Positions 51,005-60,206 of a DNA stretch of 64,000 bases are shown here, piece by piece. The first letter of the stretch is position 1. Every line of letters begins with the position of its first letter. The DNA lies in assembly GCA_963728545.1 (NCBI GenBank), contig CAVSKO010000003.1, positions 2,108,001 through 2,172,000 of the forward strand. Direction: 5' to 3'. The notes under the pieces are model-generated. The model searched no databases. It was not told where the DNA came from and saw nothing but the letters and a program-made list of their open reading frames with translations. Position numbers and translations under genes: made by a program. The DNA comes from DASUNP01 sp963728545. GTDB taxonomy: Bacteria; Acidobacteriota; Blastocatellia; UBA7656.

Positions 51005-52963
51005 TTATTTGTAGCCTTCTGCTTGAAGCCTGAACAACTCTGCGTACAGCCCGCCGCGCTCTACTAGCTCCTGATGCGTGCCTTCTTCGACCGCCGTGCC
51101 GTTTTGAAGCACAATTATGCGGTCGGCCATTCGAACGGTCGAAAAGCGGTGAGAGATAATGACGGCCATGCGGCCAGATACAAGCTCTGAAAATCTTTTG
51201 AAGACTTCGTACTCGGCCCGCGCGTCGAGCGCAGCCGTCGGCTCGTCTAAGATCAGCACCTGCGCATCGCGCATGTAGGCGCGGGCCAGCGCGACTTTCT
51301 GCCATTCGCCGCCTGAAAGATCGACCCCGCCTTCGAATCGGCGACCCAGCATCTGGCGATAGCCTTCCTTAAAGCGCGGCAAAAGCGTCGCGGCAAGCGA
51401 TTTATCCGCGGCCGAAACGATTAACGCGGGAACATCTTTACGGTCATCGGACCGGGCGGCCTCCGATTCCGTGCCTTCGTCTTCGGCTCTCTTATCTTTC
51501 GCGCCCGCTCCGTTCCCGCTTTTTCCGCTCTGCAAGAGGTCAAGGTACGCGCGCACCTTATCAATTTCGCCCACGCCTATGTTCTCGTCAAAGCGCAACG
51601 CGTATCGCACGAAGTCTTGAAAGATCACCCCTATCGCGCGGCGCACGCTCGCAAGGTCGTACTCGCGGAGGTCGCGGCCGTCGAGCAGTATCCGGCCTTC
51701 CGTAGGGTCGTAAAGCCGGGCGAGCAGTTTTGTGAGCGTAGTCTTCCCCGCCCCGTTTTCGCCCACCAGGGCTATGCGCTCGCCGACGCGCAAACGGAAG
51801 CTCACGTGCCGCACTGCCCAGGTGTCGCTGCCGGGATAGCGAAACCCCACGTCTTCAAACACAAAGCCTTCGCGCACAGGATCAGGCACCTGCGGCGCGC
51901 CGGCGGGCGAAGTGATCGAAGGCTTCATCTCGAAGAAATCGAAGAGGTCTTTGAGGTAAAGGCTCTGCTGAAAGATGTCGCTCGCGCCCATCAAGAGGCG
52001 CTGAATGAGGTCGCGGCTGCGGGCAAACGATCCTGCAAGAAACGTGAGCGTGCCGAGCGTGATCGCACCCATCACGGCCCGCGCGAGTATTATCGCGTAA
52101 GCGCCGTAATAGCCGGCCGTGCCGATTAAAGAGAGCGCCGTAGAGACGATGGCCTTGCGGACGGAGAGCCGCTTGTTTTCGTCATAGAACTTTTCCGAGA
52201 GCTTGCGAAACCGCTCCGTGATCCAGGGCGCAAGCCCGAACATCTGGACCTCTTTCGCCGTCACGTCGCTCGCGCCGATGTAGCGTAAATAATCTAGCTG
52301 CCGCCGCTCAGGCGTCCAGCGGTAAAGCAGCGAGTATTGCAGCGAAGCGAAATGCGTTTCTCCTAAAAAGCTCGGCAAGACGGCGACCGCAAGCAACGCC
52401 AGCAGCCACGGGCTGTAGACCGCGAGCACTGCTCCGAGTGAGATGAGCGTCAAAGCGTCCTGCCCCATAGCCAGTAGCTGAGCGAGCAACCCCACTCGCG
52501 CCGTCGTCTGCCGCCGCGCGCGCTCAAGCTGGTCGTAGAAGTCCGGGTCTTCAAAGTGATAAAGGTCGAGACGGGCAGCGTGCTCCATCAACCGAACGCT
52601 CGTGTAGTTAGAGAAAAGATCGCCCAACAGGCTTTCGAACAGCCCCGAAGCTCGCGCGAGAATTTCTCCGGCAAGCACGATTGCGATCTCAAGCGCGACG
52701 AGTCTCCAAAGGCGAGCGAAGTCCGGCCCCGTGTCGAGCGCGGCGACTACCGCGTCGATAATCAGCTTTCCGACCCAGAGCGTTGCGACCGGCACGAACG
52801 CGCGCACAAGGCGCAGCGCGACCATCGAAGCGGCATACCCTCTGTGCGTTTGCCAGACTAGCTTGATAAAAGGAGGGACGTAGCGAAGCGCGGCCACGCG
52901 CTCGCGCCACGTGGCTTCGCCTTTCGCATTGCGGTCTCGCATTCGTGTCGGAGGAACAGCCAT
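51005..52963 (-). CDS. ABC transporter, fused permease and ATPase (exporter type)
   Basis: 652 residues. The membrane domain (about 25-330) has six helices. The ATPase domain follows: VALVGENGAGKTTLTKLLARL (Walker A), VIFQDFVRYALRFDENIGVG (Q-loop), GGVDLSGGEWQKVALARAYM (signature, SGGEW), QVLILDEPTAALDARAEYEVF (Walker B), VIISHRFSTVRMADRIIVLQNG (H-loop). An Asp/Lys/Glu-rich insertion of about 60 residues lies between the Q-loop and signature (residues about 470-530). It is a homodimeric or heterodimeric lipid/drug/peptide exporter; the substrate cannot be predicted. Monocistronic. Confidence 0.93.
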   Translation of the reverse strand: MAVPPTRMRDRNAKGEATWRERVAALRYVPPFIKLVWQTHRGYAASMVALRLVRAFVPVATLWVGKLIIDAVVAALDTGPDFARLWRLVALEIAIVLAGEILARASGLFESLLGDLFSNYTSVRLMEHAARLDLYHFEDPDFYDQLERARRQTTARVGLLAQLLAMGQDALTLISLGAVLAVYSPWLLALLAVAVLPSFLGETHFASLQYSLLYRWTPERRQLDYLRYIGASDVTAKEVQMFGLAPWITERFRKLSEKFYDENKRLSVRKAIVSTALSLIGTAGYYGAYAIILARAVMGAITLGTLTFLAGSFARSRDLIQRLLMGASDIFQQSLYLKDLFDFFEMKPSITSPAGAPQVPDPVREGFVFEDVGFRYPGSDTWAVRHVSFRLRVGERIALVGENGAGKTTLTKLLARLYDPTEGRILLDGRDLREYDLASVRRAIGVIFQDFVRYALRFDENIGVGEIDKVRAYLDLLQSGKSGNGAGAKDKRAEDEGTESEAARSDDRKDVPALIVSAADKSLAATLLPRFKEGYRQMLGRRFEGGVDLSGGEWQKVALARAYMRDAQVLILDEPTAALDARAEYEVFKRFSELVSGRMAVIISHRFSTVRMADRIIVLQNGTAVEEGTHQELVERGGLYAELFRLQAEGYK

Positions 52964-53003
52964 ATATTAAGAACGTAACGCTCGCCGACACGGAAGACAA
53001 GAA

Positions 53004-53046
53004 AGACCCGGCCACGCTCGTTTGTGAAAGGCGCGTGGCCGGGTCT
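53004..53046 (-). terminator. GC-rich hairpin between ABC transporter and sugar-dehydrogenase genes
   Basis: A 14-bp stem AGACCCGGCCACGC (53004-53017) with 53033-53046. Read on the minus strand it is followed by TTTCTTGTCTT and lies downstream of the sugar-dehydrogenase-like gene. Confidence 0.65.
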
Positions 53047-53079
53047 GATGAAGGTTGATTCTTAGAAAATAGTTTATAA

Positions 53080-53275
53080 GCCCCAACGGGGCGCAATTCA
53101 ATAGCCCGGCTGCCGCGCGCCGGGTTACGCACGCATAAGAGAACAAGCCCTGAAAGGGCGAAATAAGTTTGATTGATCTACTTTATTTCGCCCTTTCAGG
53201 GCTTGTATAAACTAACGCTCACGACCTGGGGCGGTGCTCCAGGCTGTTGAATTATGCCCTTTCAGGGCTTTCAAA
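53080..53275. repeat. REP-like cluster of short palindromes
   Basis: Contains GCCCC-AAC-GGGGC (53080-53092) and CCCGGC...GCCGGG (53105-53124). A 24-bp perfect inverted repeat (53143-53166 with 53183-53206) is built on AAGCCCTGAAAGGGCGAAAT. A further GCCCTTTCAGGGCTTT lies at about 53258-53273. This is the look of a REP/BIME-type intergenic element; no REP-associated transposase is nearby. Confidence 0.75.
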
Positions 53276-53282
53276 GACTCTC

Positions 53283-54950
53283 TTAGAAACCGCGCCGGCC
53301 TCGAACCTCATAAATCGTGCCCCTTGAAAGCGACACGACAAAAAGGCTGCCACTAACTGACTCGATGTCTGTGATAATGCCGAAGTCTCTGCCGATCACG
53401 AGGTTTTCGCTCTCGGTCAAATCGCGCTTCATAAGATTATCGGCGACCAGGTCAGCCTGTCCCGGCCCGGTCACGGCTACTCCCCTGCGGTCGCCCGTCA
53501 GGTCGAAACGCAGCAGCGGGCCGCCGAGGGGCACAGGAACAGAGAGGCCGACAAACAGATCGCCGTTGTACTGCGGGCCTAACCCGTTCCCGTTCTGAAA
53601 GCCGATTGCGCTCGGGGCTATCGCAAACTTCCAGCTAAACTCCGGGTCGCTGAAGCTGGAGCCGGGCAGCACGAACAGGCGTGACAAAGCCTCCGCTTGA
53701 GTGTCAGCTATGCGCGTCGGAGGCCAGCGCTGCTGCTGGAGCCCGAAAAGGTCCGCGCTCGTTTCAATCATTTTGTACTGCTGCAATCGCGCGAGCGGCC
53801 CCATGATCTGTATCCAGCCTGAATTCATCCCAGGATCAACGAGATTAATCTCGTCAAAGCTGTCGTCGCCGTTCTCTTGCATCCACAGGTTGCCCGCCAG
53901 CGGGTCGAAAGCCATGCCAAAGCTATTGCGGAAGCCGTAAGCAAATATCTTTTGAATGTTCGCGCCGACCTCGCCGCCTATCGCACCGCCCGTGGCGAAA
54001 AACGGGTTGTCGGGAGGGGTCGTGCCGTCGCCGTTAAGCCGCAAGATCACTCCGGTAAAGTGCGCGTCGTCGGGCTGCGGCCCGCCGAATTGATCGTCCG
54101 GCACAGGAGCCCCCAGCCCCGTCGCGGTAGGCCCGCTCGGAAGGTTCTGCAACTGCCCGCGCCGGCCGTTGTCGCCTATGATTATGTAGAGCTTGCCGTC
54201 GGGGCCAAACGTAATTATCCCGCCGTCGTGATTGCCTGCGGGCGGCTGCCCTTCGTCACCCTGGCCGGGCGGGTTGGGACAGCCGTCGTTTTGAAAGACT
54301 CGCAGCTTTATCAGGTTGCGATCAAACGTGAGCGTCGAGCCGTTCCAGATGAAACGGTCTACGCGGTTGCCGAGCAAAGGAACCGCGAGAATGTCATCGG
54401 TATCCGCTCCCAGCGCGGGCGTGTCCGGGCACTCAATCGCAGATGGTATGCAAGGGTCAGCAGGCGGCGCGGCGCTGCAAGTCCAATAAAGATAGACAAA
54501 ATTATTAGTTGAAAAGGCCGGGTCCAGGGCGATGCCGAGCAGACCGCGCTCGGAAGCGAAGTTGACCGCAAGATCAAGCGCAGTGTTCTGTATAGTTCCG
54601 TTGGCGACGACCTGCACTTTCCCTGTGTTCTTCTCCAGCACGAGCATAAAGTTTCCTTTCCCGCCCGGCGGCGAGAACCCGCCGCCGCCCGGGCCTATGA
54701 TCGTGCCGCCGATGAATGCAATGCTGGTCGGGGTGATCAGGCCCGAAACGACCGGCCTCACTTCCAGATTCGGGTCAAGCATCGTGGGAGCTGTCGCTTG
54801 CGCTTCTACTTTGTTGCGGCTTTCGGAAAAGTTTATTAACGACAGTGCCGCAAGCAGCGCAACGGAGATTAATAAAAAGAGTCTTCCGATTCCTGACCGA
54901 TTTGCGGGATATTTACCGATTGTTTTTAACGACTGCCCGGTATTTCGCAT
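53283..54950 (-). CDS. Secreted PQQ-type glucose/sorbosone dehydrogenase-like protein
   Basis: 555 residues with signal FLLISVALLAALSLINFSES. Six-bladed propeller of the GSDH (soluble glucose dehydrogenase/hedgehog-interacting) family: SGLITPTSIAFIGG..., FASERGLLGIALDPAFSTNNFVYLYWT (family signature), NHDGGIITFGPDGKLYIIIGDNG, NPFFATGG, AYGFRNSFGMAFDPLAGNLWMQENGDDSFDEINLVDPGMNSGW with the conserved R-N, W, D and N residues. It probably oxidises sugars outside the cell with PQQ, or binds them if inactive. Substrate not predictable. Confidence 0.88.
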   Translation of the reverse strand: MRNTGQSLKTIGKYPANRSGIGRLFLLISVALLAALSLINFSESRNKVEAQATAPTMLDPNLEVRPVVSGLITPTSIAFIGGTIIGPGGGGFSPPGGKGNFMLVLEKNTGKVQVVANGTIQNTALDLAVNFASERGLLGIALDPAFSTNNFVYLYWTCSAAPPADPCIPSAIECPDTPALGADTDDILAVPLLGNRVDRFIWNGSTLTFDRNLIKLRVFQNDGCPNPPGQGDEGQPPAGNHDGGIITFGPDGKLYIIIGDNGRRGQLQNLPSGPTATGLGAPVPDDQFGGPQPDDAHFTGVILRLNGDGTTPPDNPFFATGGAIGGEVGANIQKIFAYGFRNSFGMAFDPLAGNLWMQENGDDSFDEINLVDPGMNSGWIQIMGPLARLQQYKMIETSADLFGLQQQRWPPTRIADTQAEALSRLFVLPGSSFSDPEFSWKFAIAPSAIGFQNGNGLGPQYNGDLFVGLSVPVPLGGPLLRFDLTGDRRGVAVTGPGQADLVADNLMKRDLTESENLVIGRDFGIITDIESVSGSLFVVSLSRGTIYEVRGRRGF

Positions 54951-55307
54951 TCTCTTTCTCCTTACCTTTATTCACTCGTTTTAGCAGTCCACTTTTTCAG
55001 TCACACGGTTTGTTTGCCTAAGCTATCTCAAAGAGCTTTTATAAGTCGTTTGAATGATAAGAGCAGGCGGACCTGGAAAAAGTACAAGAAGAGCGAGCGT
55101 TGAAAGAGGACATATTGAAAAATGGATACACGTATAATTTCTCAATGAATGACGGGGCAAAGGACAACGGATGCATCACAATCTAGCTTTAGCAACGAGC
55201 ATACCAGGGCAATCAAGCATGTTACCCTTAAAATAACTTGAAATAATGCGGGCCGATTGACCGCGCCCGGCGGCCCGCGTGCATAATATGCGCGATGGCG
55301 CGCAAAG
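54951..55307 (+). other. Intergenic region upstream of methylmalonyl-CoA mutase
   Basis: No supported coding frame in this ~350-bp stretch between divergent genes. I saw no clear promoter for the sugar-dehydrogenase gene here, and the first half is relatively AT-rich. Confidence 0.4.
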
Positions 55308-55337
55308 TTGACACCCTCGGTGAGGGTAAACTATCAT
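55308..55337 (+). promoter_or_regulatory. Promoter with palindrome in the spacer, upstream of methylmalonyl-CoA mutase
   Basis: TTGACA (55308-55313), 18-bp spacer, TATCAT (55332-55337), about 65 bases before the ATG. The spacer carries the palindrome ACCCTC-GGT-GAGGGT (55313-55327), a good operator candidate for a repressor or a MerR-type activator (which prefers a long spacer). Confidence 0.55.
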
Positions 55338-55402
55338 CAAACTTGCTTTCTGATTTGTACCCGTCTGCCGTGTCTGAGTGACTTTATTTTTAGGAGCCAG
55401 CA

Positions 55403-57082
55403 ATGAGCACAACCGACGTGACTAACCGCCTGCAAGAAGCCGAGCGCGAATGGGAAGAGCGCACGCTCAACCCGACGCTCAAGCGCGTGGCTGAAACGAA
55501 AAAGAGTTTCACGACCACATCGCTTGCGCCCGTAGAGCGTCTTTACACGCCTAACAGCATACCGAACTTTGATTACGAAACCGAGCTTGGCTTTCCCGGT
55601 GAGCCACCTTACACGCGCGGGATTCACGCGACGGGCTATCGGGGCAAGATGTGGACGATGCGCCAGTTCGCGGGGTTCGGCTCGGCCTTCGACACCAACG
55701 AGCGGTTCAAGTACCTGCTTGAGCACGGGCAGACGGGCCTTTCGGTAGCCTTCGATCTGCCGACGCTGATGGGTTACGACTCTGACCACGCGATCAGCGA
55801 AGGCGAGGTCGGCAAATGCGGCGTCGCAATCTCAAGCCTCGCCGACATGGAAGTGTTGTTTGACGGCATCCCGCTCGAACAGGTCACGACTTCGATGACA
55901 ATCAACGCGCCCGCCTCGATGATATTTGCGATGTTTCTGGCCGTCGCAGAAAAGCAGGGCGCGGATTGGAAACGGGTGGGCGGCACTCTCCAAAACGACA
56001 TTCTCAAAGAGTACATAGCGCAGAAAGAATGGATATACCCGCCGCGCCAGGCGATGCAGCTCATCGTAGACACGATTGAGTTTTGCACAAACGAAGTGCC
56101 GCGCTTCAACCCCGTCTCGATCTCGGGCTATCACATTCGCGAGGCAGGCTCGACCGCGCTTCAAGAGCTGGCATTCACACTTCGAGACGGAATCGAGTAT
56201 GTGCAGTACGCGATCAATCACGGCATGGACGTAGACGAGTTCGCGCCGCGCCTGAGCTTCTTCTTTAATGCGCATAACGATTTCTTCGAGGAGATAGCCA
56301 AGTACCGCGCGGCGCGGCGCATCTGGCAGAAGGTGATGCGCGAGCGCTTCAACGCTAAAAGCCCGCGCTCGTGGATGCTCAGGTTCCACACCCAAACGGC
56401 GGGCGTATCGCTCACGGCCCAGCAGCCGCTCAACAACATCGTGCGCGTAGCCATTCAAGCTCTCGCGGGAGTCCTGGGCGGCACGCAGTCGCTTCACACC
56501 GACGCTTACGATGAAGCGCTCGCGCTGCCTTCGGACGAGGCGGCGTTAATCGCCCTGCGCACTCAGCAGATAATCGCGCACGAATCAGGCGTTGCGAATA
56601 CAATTGATCCGCTCGGCGGCTCTTACTTTATCGAGAAGCTCACGCGCGAGATGGAAGAAGGCGCTTTAGAATACTTCCGCAAGATAGACGATTTCGGCGG
56701 GATGATTGAGGCCGTAGACATGGGCTTCCCGCAGCGCGAGATTCAAGAGTCGAGCTATCAATACCAGCTCGCTGTCGAATCGAAAGATAAGATAATCGTC
56801 GGCGTCAACGATTACGTGATGCAAGATGAGCCTACGGCAATGCCTCTCTTGCAGATAGACGAATCGGTGGGCGAGCTTCAGCGCGAGCGGCTCTCGCGGC
56901 TGCGAGCCGAGCGTGACAACGCGCGCGTGGCAGAGACTCTAAAAGCATTGGCCGACGGAGCGCGCGAGGGTCGAAACACGATGCCGCTTTTGCTGGACTG
57001 CACACGCGCCTACGCGACTCTGGGCGAGATGTGCGACGCGCTCCGGCCCGTTTATGGGGAGTACCGCGAGCCGATGTTCTGA
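55403..57082 (+). CDS. Methylmalonyl-CoA mutase, large (substrate-binding) chain
   Basis: 559 residues covering the TIM-barrel catalytic part only. YTRGIHATGYRGKMWTMRQFAGFGSA is the CoA-channel/active-site segment, GLSVAFDLPTLMGYDSDH, VTTSMTINAPASMIFAMF, GTLQNDILKEYIAQ, VSISGYHIREAGSTALQELAFTL, FHTQTAGVSLTAQQPLNNIVRVA, LGGTQSLHTDAYDEALALPS. These are diagnostic of the mutase alpha subunit lacking the B12-binding domain, which is the next gene. It isomerises (R)-methylmalonyl-CoA and succinyl-CoA, serving propionyl-CoA use from branched-chain amino acids and odd-chain fatty acids. Confidence 0.93.
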   Translation: MSTTDVTNRLQEAEREWEERTLNPTLKRVAETKKSFTTTSLAPVERLYTPNSIPNFDYETELGFPGEPPYTRGIHATGYRGKMWTMRQFAGFGSAFDTNERFKYLLEHGQTGLSVAFDLPTLMGYDSDHAISEGEVGKCGVAISSLADMEVLFDGIPLEQVTTSMTINAPASMIFAMFLAVAEKQGADWKRVGGTLQNDILKEYIAQKEWIYPPRQAMQLIVDTIEFCTNEVPRFNPVSISGYHIREAGSTALQELAFTLRDGIEYVQYAINHGMDVDEFAPRLSFFFNAHNDFFEEIAKYRAARRIWQKVMRERFNAKSPRSWMLRFHTQTAGVSLTAQQPLNNIVRVAIQALAGVLGGTQSLHTDAYDEALALPSDEAALIALRTQQIIAHESGVANTIDPLGGSYFIEKLTREMEEGALEYFRKIDDFGGMIEAVDMGFPQREIQESSYQYQLAVESKDKIIVGVNDYVMQDEPTAMPLLQIDESVGELQRERLSRLRAERDNARVAETLKALADGAREGRNTMPLLLDCTRAYATLGEMCDALRPVYGEYREPMF

Positions 57083-57114
57083 CGCGCGCCTACAAAAATA
57101 GCGGACAATCAAAT

Positions 57115-57525
57115 ATGGAAGAAAGAATCAGAGTGTTGCTGGCAAAGCCGGGGCTTGACGGGCATGATCGCGGCGTGAAAGTGATTGCGCGGGCGTTGCG
57201 CGATGCGGGGATGGAGGTCATCTACACGGGCCTCAGACAGACGCCCGAACAGGTTGTCAGCGCGGCGGTGCAGGAAGACGTCGACGCGATAGGGCTATCG
57301 ATACTGTCGGGCGCGCACATGACTTTGTTCCCGCGCGTGGTCGAGCTTGCCCGCGAAGCCGGTATAGATGACGTTATAATCTTTGGCGGCGGCATCATCC
57401 CCGATGAAGACATACCGCGATTGAAAGAAGCGGGCGTGACCGAAGTATTCACGCCCGGCACCAGGATGGATGAGATAATCGAGTTCATACGCCGAAACGC
57501 CCGCCGCGCATCGCAATCGGTATAA
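57115..57525 (+). CDS. Methylmalonyl-CoA mutase, cobalamin-binding chain
   Basis: 136 residues, the Rossmann B12-binding domain alone. RVLLAKPGLDGHDRGVKVIARAL holds the D15-x-H17-x-x-G20 motif whose His ligates cobalt. VDAIGLSILSGAHMTLFPRVVEL holds S-x-L, and VIIFGGGIIPDEDIPRLKEAGVTEVFTPG the G-G motif. It pairs with the preceding large chain as a two-subunit mutase, 32 bases apart in one operon. Confidence 0.93.
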   Translation: MEERIRVLLAKPGLDGHDRGVKVIARALRDAGMEVIYTGLRQTPEQVVSAAVQEDVDAIGLSILSGAHMTLFPRVVELAREAGIDDVIIFGGGIIPDEDIPRLKEAGVTEVFTPGTRMDEIIEFIRRNARRASQSV

Positions 57526-57558
57526 TCATCGCAATCAATATCAATGCTCGGGGCCTGA

Positions 57559-59079
57559 TTACTGGCGGGCCGCGTTTTTTCTGATGACAACGCCCGCCGC
57601 GTGGCCTGTCGCGTGGCCATCGGCCCACACCTCTTCGCCGTTTACAAAGACGCGCTCTACACCTGCCGAAAGCAATTGCGGCTCTTTGAAAGTCGAGCGG
57701 TCTATAACTTTTTTCGGATCAAACAAGACGAGATCGGCTTTCATACCTGCGCGAACCGTCCCTCTATCGTCAAGGCCGAGCCGCCGGGCAGGCATCGATG
57801 TCATCTTGCGCACGGCTTCCGTCAAAGTGAGCCATCGGTTCTCGCGCACAAAGCGACCCAGCACGCGAGGGAATGTGCCTGCGCCTCGCGGGTGACGGCT
57901 GCCGACGCCGCCGTCGCTCGACACCATAACCCACGGCTGCCGGTAAAACGCCTGCACGTCCGCTTCATTCATCGAGTTGCACACCACTGCCGCGCCGCCG
58001 TCTTTTATTATCTGCTGATACACGGCAATCGGCGTCGAGCGATTGTCTCGCGCGATCTCTTCGAGCGTCTTCCCTTCGTAATCCGCATGGGCCTTGCAAT
58101 TGGTAATCAGCACCTTGTCCGCGCCGCCGACATTGCGCAATGCGGTTTCGACCGCTGTCGCGTCTTCGTGGCGGCGGCTAGGAACCAGAATCGCAATCGT
58201 CGAAGCCCACGCCGTATACGGGTAACAATCGGCGGTGATGTCGAGGCCGGAGCTTTTAGCCCGGTTGACGAGTTTTATAGCTTCGGCGGATTTCCCCCAC
58301 ATATTTCGGTTCCCCATCTTTATGTGCGAAATCTGAACGGGCAGATGGGCTTCGCGACCTATGCGAATAGCTTCGCGCAGAGCTTCGATCATTCCTTCCT
58401 CTTCGTCGCGCATGTGGGTAATGTAAATTCCTCCGTAACGCGCGGCGATTTGCGCAAGCTCTATAATCTCCTCGGTCGTGCTCGGGCGGCCCACGTCGTA
58501 TTCGAGCCCGGTCGAAAGCCCGAACGCTCCCTCGCGCATGGCCTGTTCTACAAGCGCGCGCATCTTTTGGATCTCTTTTTCTGTCGCCTGGCGGTTGTAG
58601 TTTTCGCCCAGGACCTGCTCGCGCACGGTCGCGTGTCCGACGAACGCGAGCACGTTGACCGAAGCTCCTCTTTGAGCGCGCCTCGACAGGTATTCGCCAA
58701 GCGGCCAGGGCGAGCCGCCGTCAGGCCCGACGGCCAGTGTAGTGATTCCTTGAGAAACCTGTGTCGTAGCCGCCGGGTCGCTGTCCAACCCCTGCTCCGA
58801 GTGATTATGAATATCTATGAAGCCCGGCGCGATGACCAGCCCGCGCGCGTTGATAATCTCTTCGCCGCGCCGGGGCGTAAACGCGCCCACCCTTACAATG
58901 CGGTCGCCTTCGATGCGCACGTTTGCTCGGAAAGGGGGGCGTCCGGTCCCATCAATAACTAATGCTCCGACGATTACGCGCGATTTGGCTTCTCTCGATG
59001 ACGCCGCCGCAAACGGGAGCGATAAGAGAATAAAAAAAAGAGTGAGACGAAAAATATTTCTTGGCATAGATATACTCAC
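57559..59079 (-). CDS. Exported N-acyl-D-amino-acid deacylase (D-aminoacylase-like amidohydrolase)
   Basis: 506 residues with signal NIFRLTLFFILLSLPFAAASS. Amidohydrolase core: GLVIAPGFIDIHNHSEQGLDSDPAATTQVSQGITTLAVG (metal H-x-H), FVGHATVREQVLG, FGLSTGLEYDVGRPSTTEEIIELAQIAARYGGIYITHMRDEEEGMIEALREAI, LPVQISHIKMGNRNMWG, VMVSSDGGVGSRHPRGAGTFPRVLGRFVRENRW. This is the D-aminoacylase/N-acyl-D-Glu/Asp deacylase subgroup. Periplasmic removal of acyl groups from D-amino acids, consistent with use of cell-wall-type or modified peptides. Confidence 0.88.
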   Translation of the reverse strand: MSISMPRNIFRLTLFFILLSLPFAAASSREAKSRVIVGALVIDGTGRPPFRANVRIEGDRIVRVGAFTPRRGEEIINARGLVIAPGFIDIHNHSEQGLDSDPAATTQVSQGITTLAVGPDGGSPWPLGEYLSRRAQRGASVNVLAFVGHATVREQVLGENYNRQATEKEIQKMRALVEQAMREGAFGLSTGLEYDVGRPSTTEEIIELAQIAARYGGIYITHMRDEEEGMIEALREAIRIGREAHLPVQISHIKMGNRNMWGKSAEAIKLVNRAKSSGLDITADCYPYTAWASTIAILVPSRRHEDATAVETALRNVGGADKVLITNCKAHADYEGKTLEEIARDNRSTPIAVYQQIIKDGGAAVVCNSMNEADVQAFYRQPWVMVSSDGGVGSRHPRGAGTFPRVLGRFVRENRWLTLTEAVRKMTSMPARRLGLDDRGTVRAGMKADLVLFDPKKVIDRSTFKEPQLLSAGVERVFVNGEEVWADGHATGHAAGVVIRKNAARQ

Positions 59080-59207
59080 TTTGAGATTTGAAATTCTACT
59101 CGTCAGCGCAGCCTACACTTGCAAATCAGATGACGTCAAGAAGTTGAAACCCTACACGTTCTGGTATTTAATGTCAGCCGGCTCGATTAAGCATTCAAAG
59201 AGGACTT

Positions 59208-60191
59208 ATGAAACTCGACCTGCACACTCATTATTACCCCGAAAGATATTTCCAGATGATCCGTGACGCTCGGTCCGAGTTCTCTTTCGACGAAGACCCG
59301 ACCGGGCGAACCATCATAACTCATCGAGGCGCTCGATTCTTTGGCGTCACGCCGCCGATGACCGACCCCGCTCGCAGGCTCGAAGACATGGATCGCGTGG
59401 GCATTGACGTAGAAGTGATCTCGCTTTCGACGCCGAATATATTCTTTGCCGACGAAAGCCATCAGCCCGAAGTAGCTCGAATAATAAATGACTCTTACGC
59501 GGAACTGATCGCGCGCCACCCTGAAAGATTCAAAGGCTTCGCCTCGATACCAATGGACGCGCCCGATGATGCCGTCAAAGAGCTTCATCGAGCTATCGAT
59601 GAGCTGAAGATGAACGGCGTCATACTGCTCAGCAACATCCGAGGCCGCGCGCTAACCGAGCCCGATTACCGGCCCTTCTTTGAAGAAGCCAATCGAATGA
59701 AGCTTTGCATATTTCTTCACCCGATGATTCCGGCAAACACCGAACCCTACAAAGAATATGTGCTTGGGCCGCTGGTCGCTTTTCCGTTCGATACGACGCT
59801 TGCGGTCGCGCGAATGTGCTTTGCCGGAATGCTTCGCGACTTCCCGGACATACGCTGGATCATAGGCCACGCGGGAGGCGCTCTGCCTTTCCTGATGGAG
59901 CGCCTCGATAACGGCTACCGCGATTTTGCCGAATGCCGCATGAACATAGACCAGTTGCCCAGCACGTATCTCAAAAAGCTCTACTACGACACGGTGACCT
60001 TTAGCCCTCACACGCTCAGAATGCTTCGCGACATGGTCGGAGTCGATCACATGGTTATGGGGAGCGATTATCCGCACATGCTCGGCTCTATCGAGCGCGC
60101 GGTCTCTTCGATTGAAGAGTTGCAGATCCCCGAACACGAAAAGCAAACGATCTTCAACAACACGGCGCTCAAAATTCTCAACAACGTATAA
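59208..60191 (+). CDS. Amidohydrolase 2 family protein (ACMSD-like decarboxylase)
   Basis: 327 residues. KLDLHTHYYPERYFQMI gives the metal H-x-H. LEDMDRVGIDVEVISLSTP, ERFKGFASIPMDAPDDAVKEL, LCIFLHPMIPANT and RWIIGHAGGALPFLMERL supply the next His. MGSDYPHMLGSIERA gives the essential Asp. This is the pattern of aminocarboxymuconate-semialdehyde decarboxylase and related acid decarboxylases/hydrolases. Substrate uncertain; ACMSD itself acts in tryptophan/picolinate catabolism. The amino-acid permease gene follows after 15 bases. Confidence 0.82.
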   Translation: MKLDLHTHYYPERYFQMIRDARSEFSFDEDPTGRTIITHRGARFFGVTPPMTDPARRLEDMDRVGIDVEVISLSTPNIFFADESHQPEVARIINDSYAELIARHPERFKGFASIPMDAPDDAVKELHRAIDELKMNGVILLSNIRGRALTEPDYRPFFEEANRMKLCIFLHPMIPANTEPYKEYVLGPLVAFPFDTTLAVARMCFAGMLRDFPDIRWIIGHAGGALPFLMERLDNGYRDFAECRMNIDQLPSTYLKKLYYDTVTFSPHTLRMLRDMVGVDHMVMGSDYPHMLGSIERAVSSIEELQIPEHEKQTIFNNTALKILNNV

Positions 60192-60206
60192 AAACTCGTA
60201 GCGATT

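Noticed and set aside
53080..53275. CRISPR-like array of palindromes
   Set aside because: The repeats differ in sequence and spacing, there are no uniform spacers and no cas genes.
57601..58962. Long plus-strand open frame opposite the D-aminoacylase-like gene
   Set aside because: It is the antisense shadow of a clear amidohydrolase gene; its translation shows no family features.
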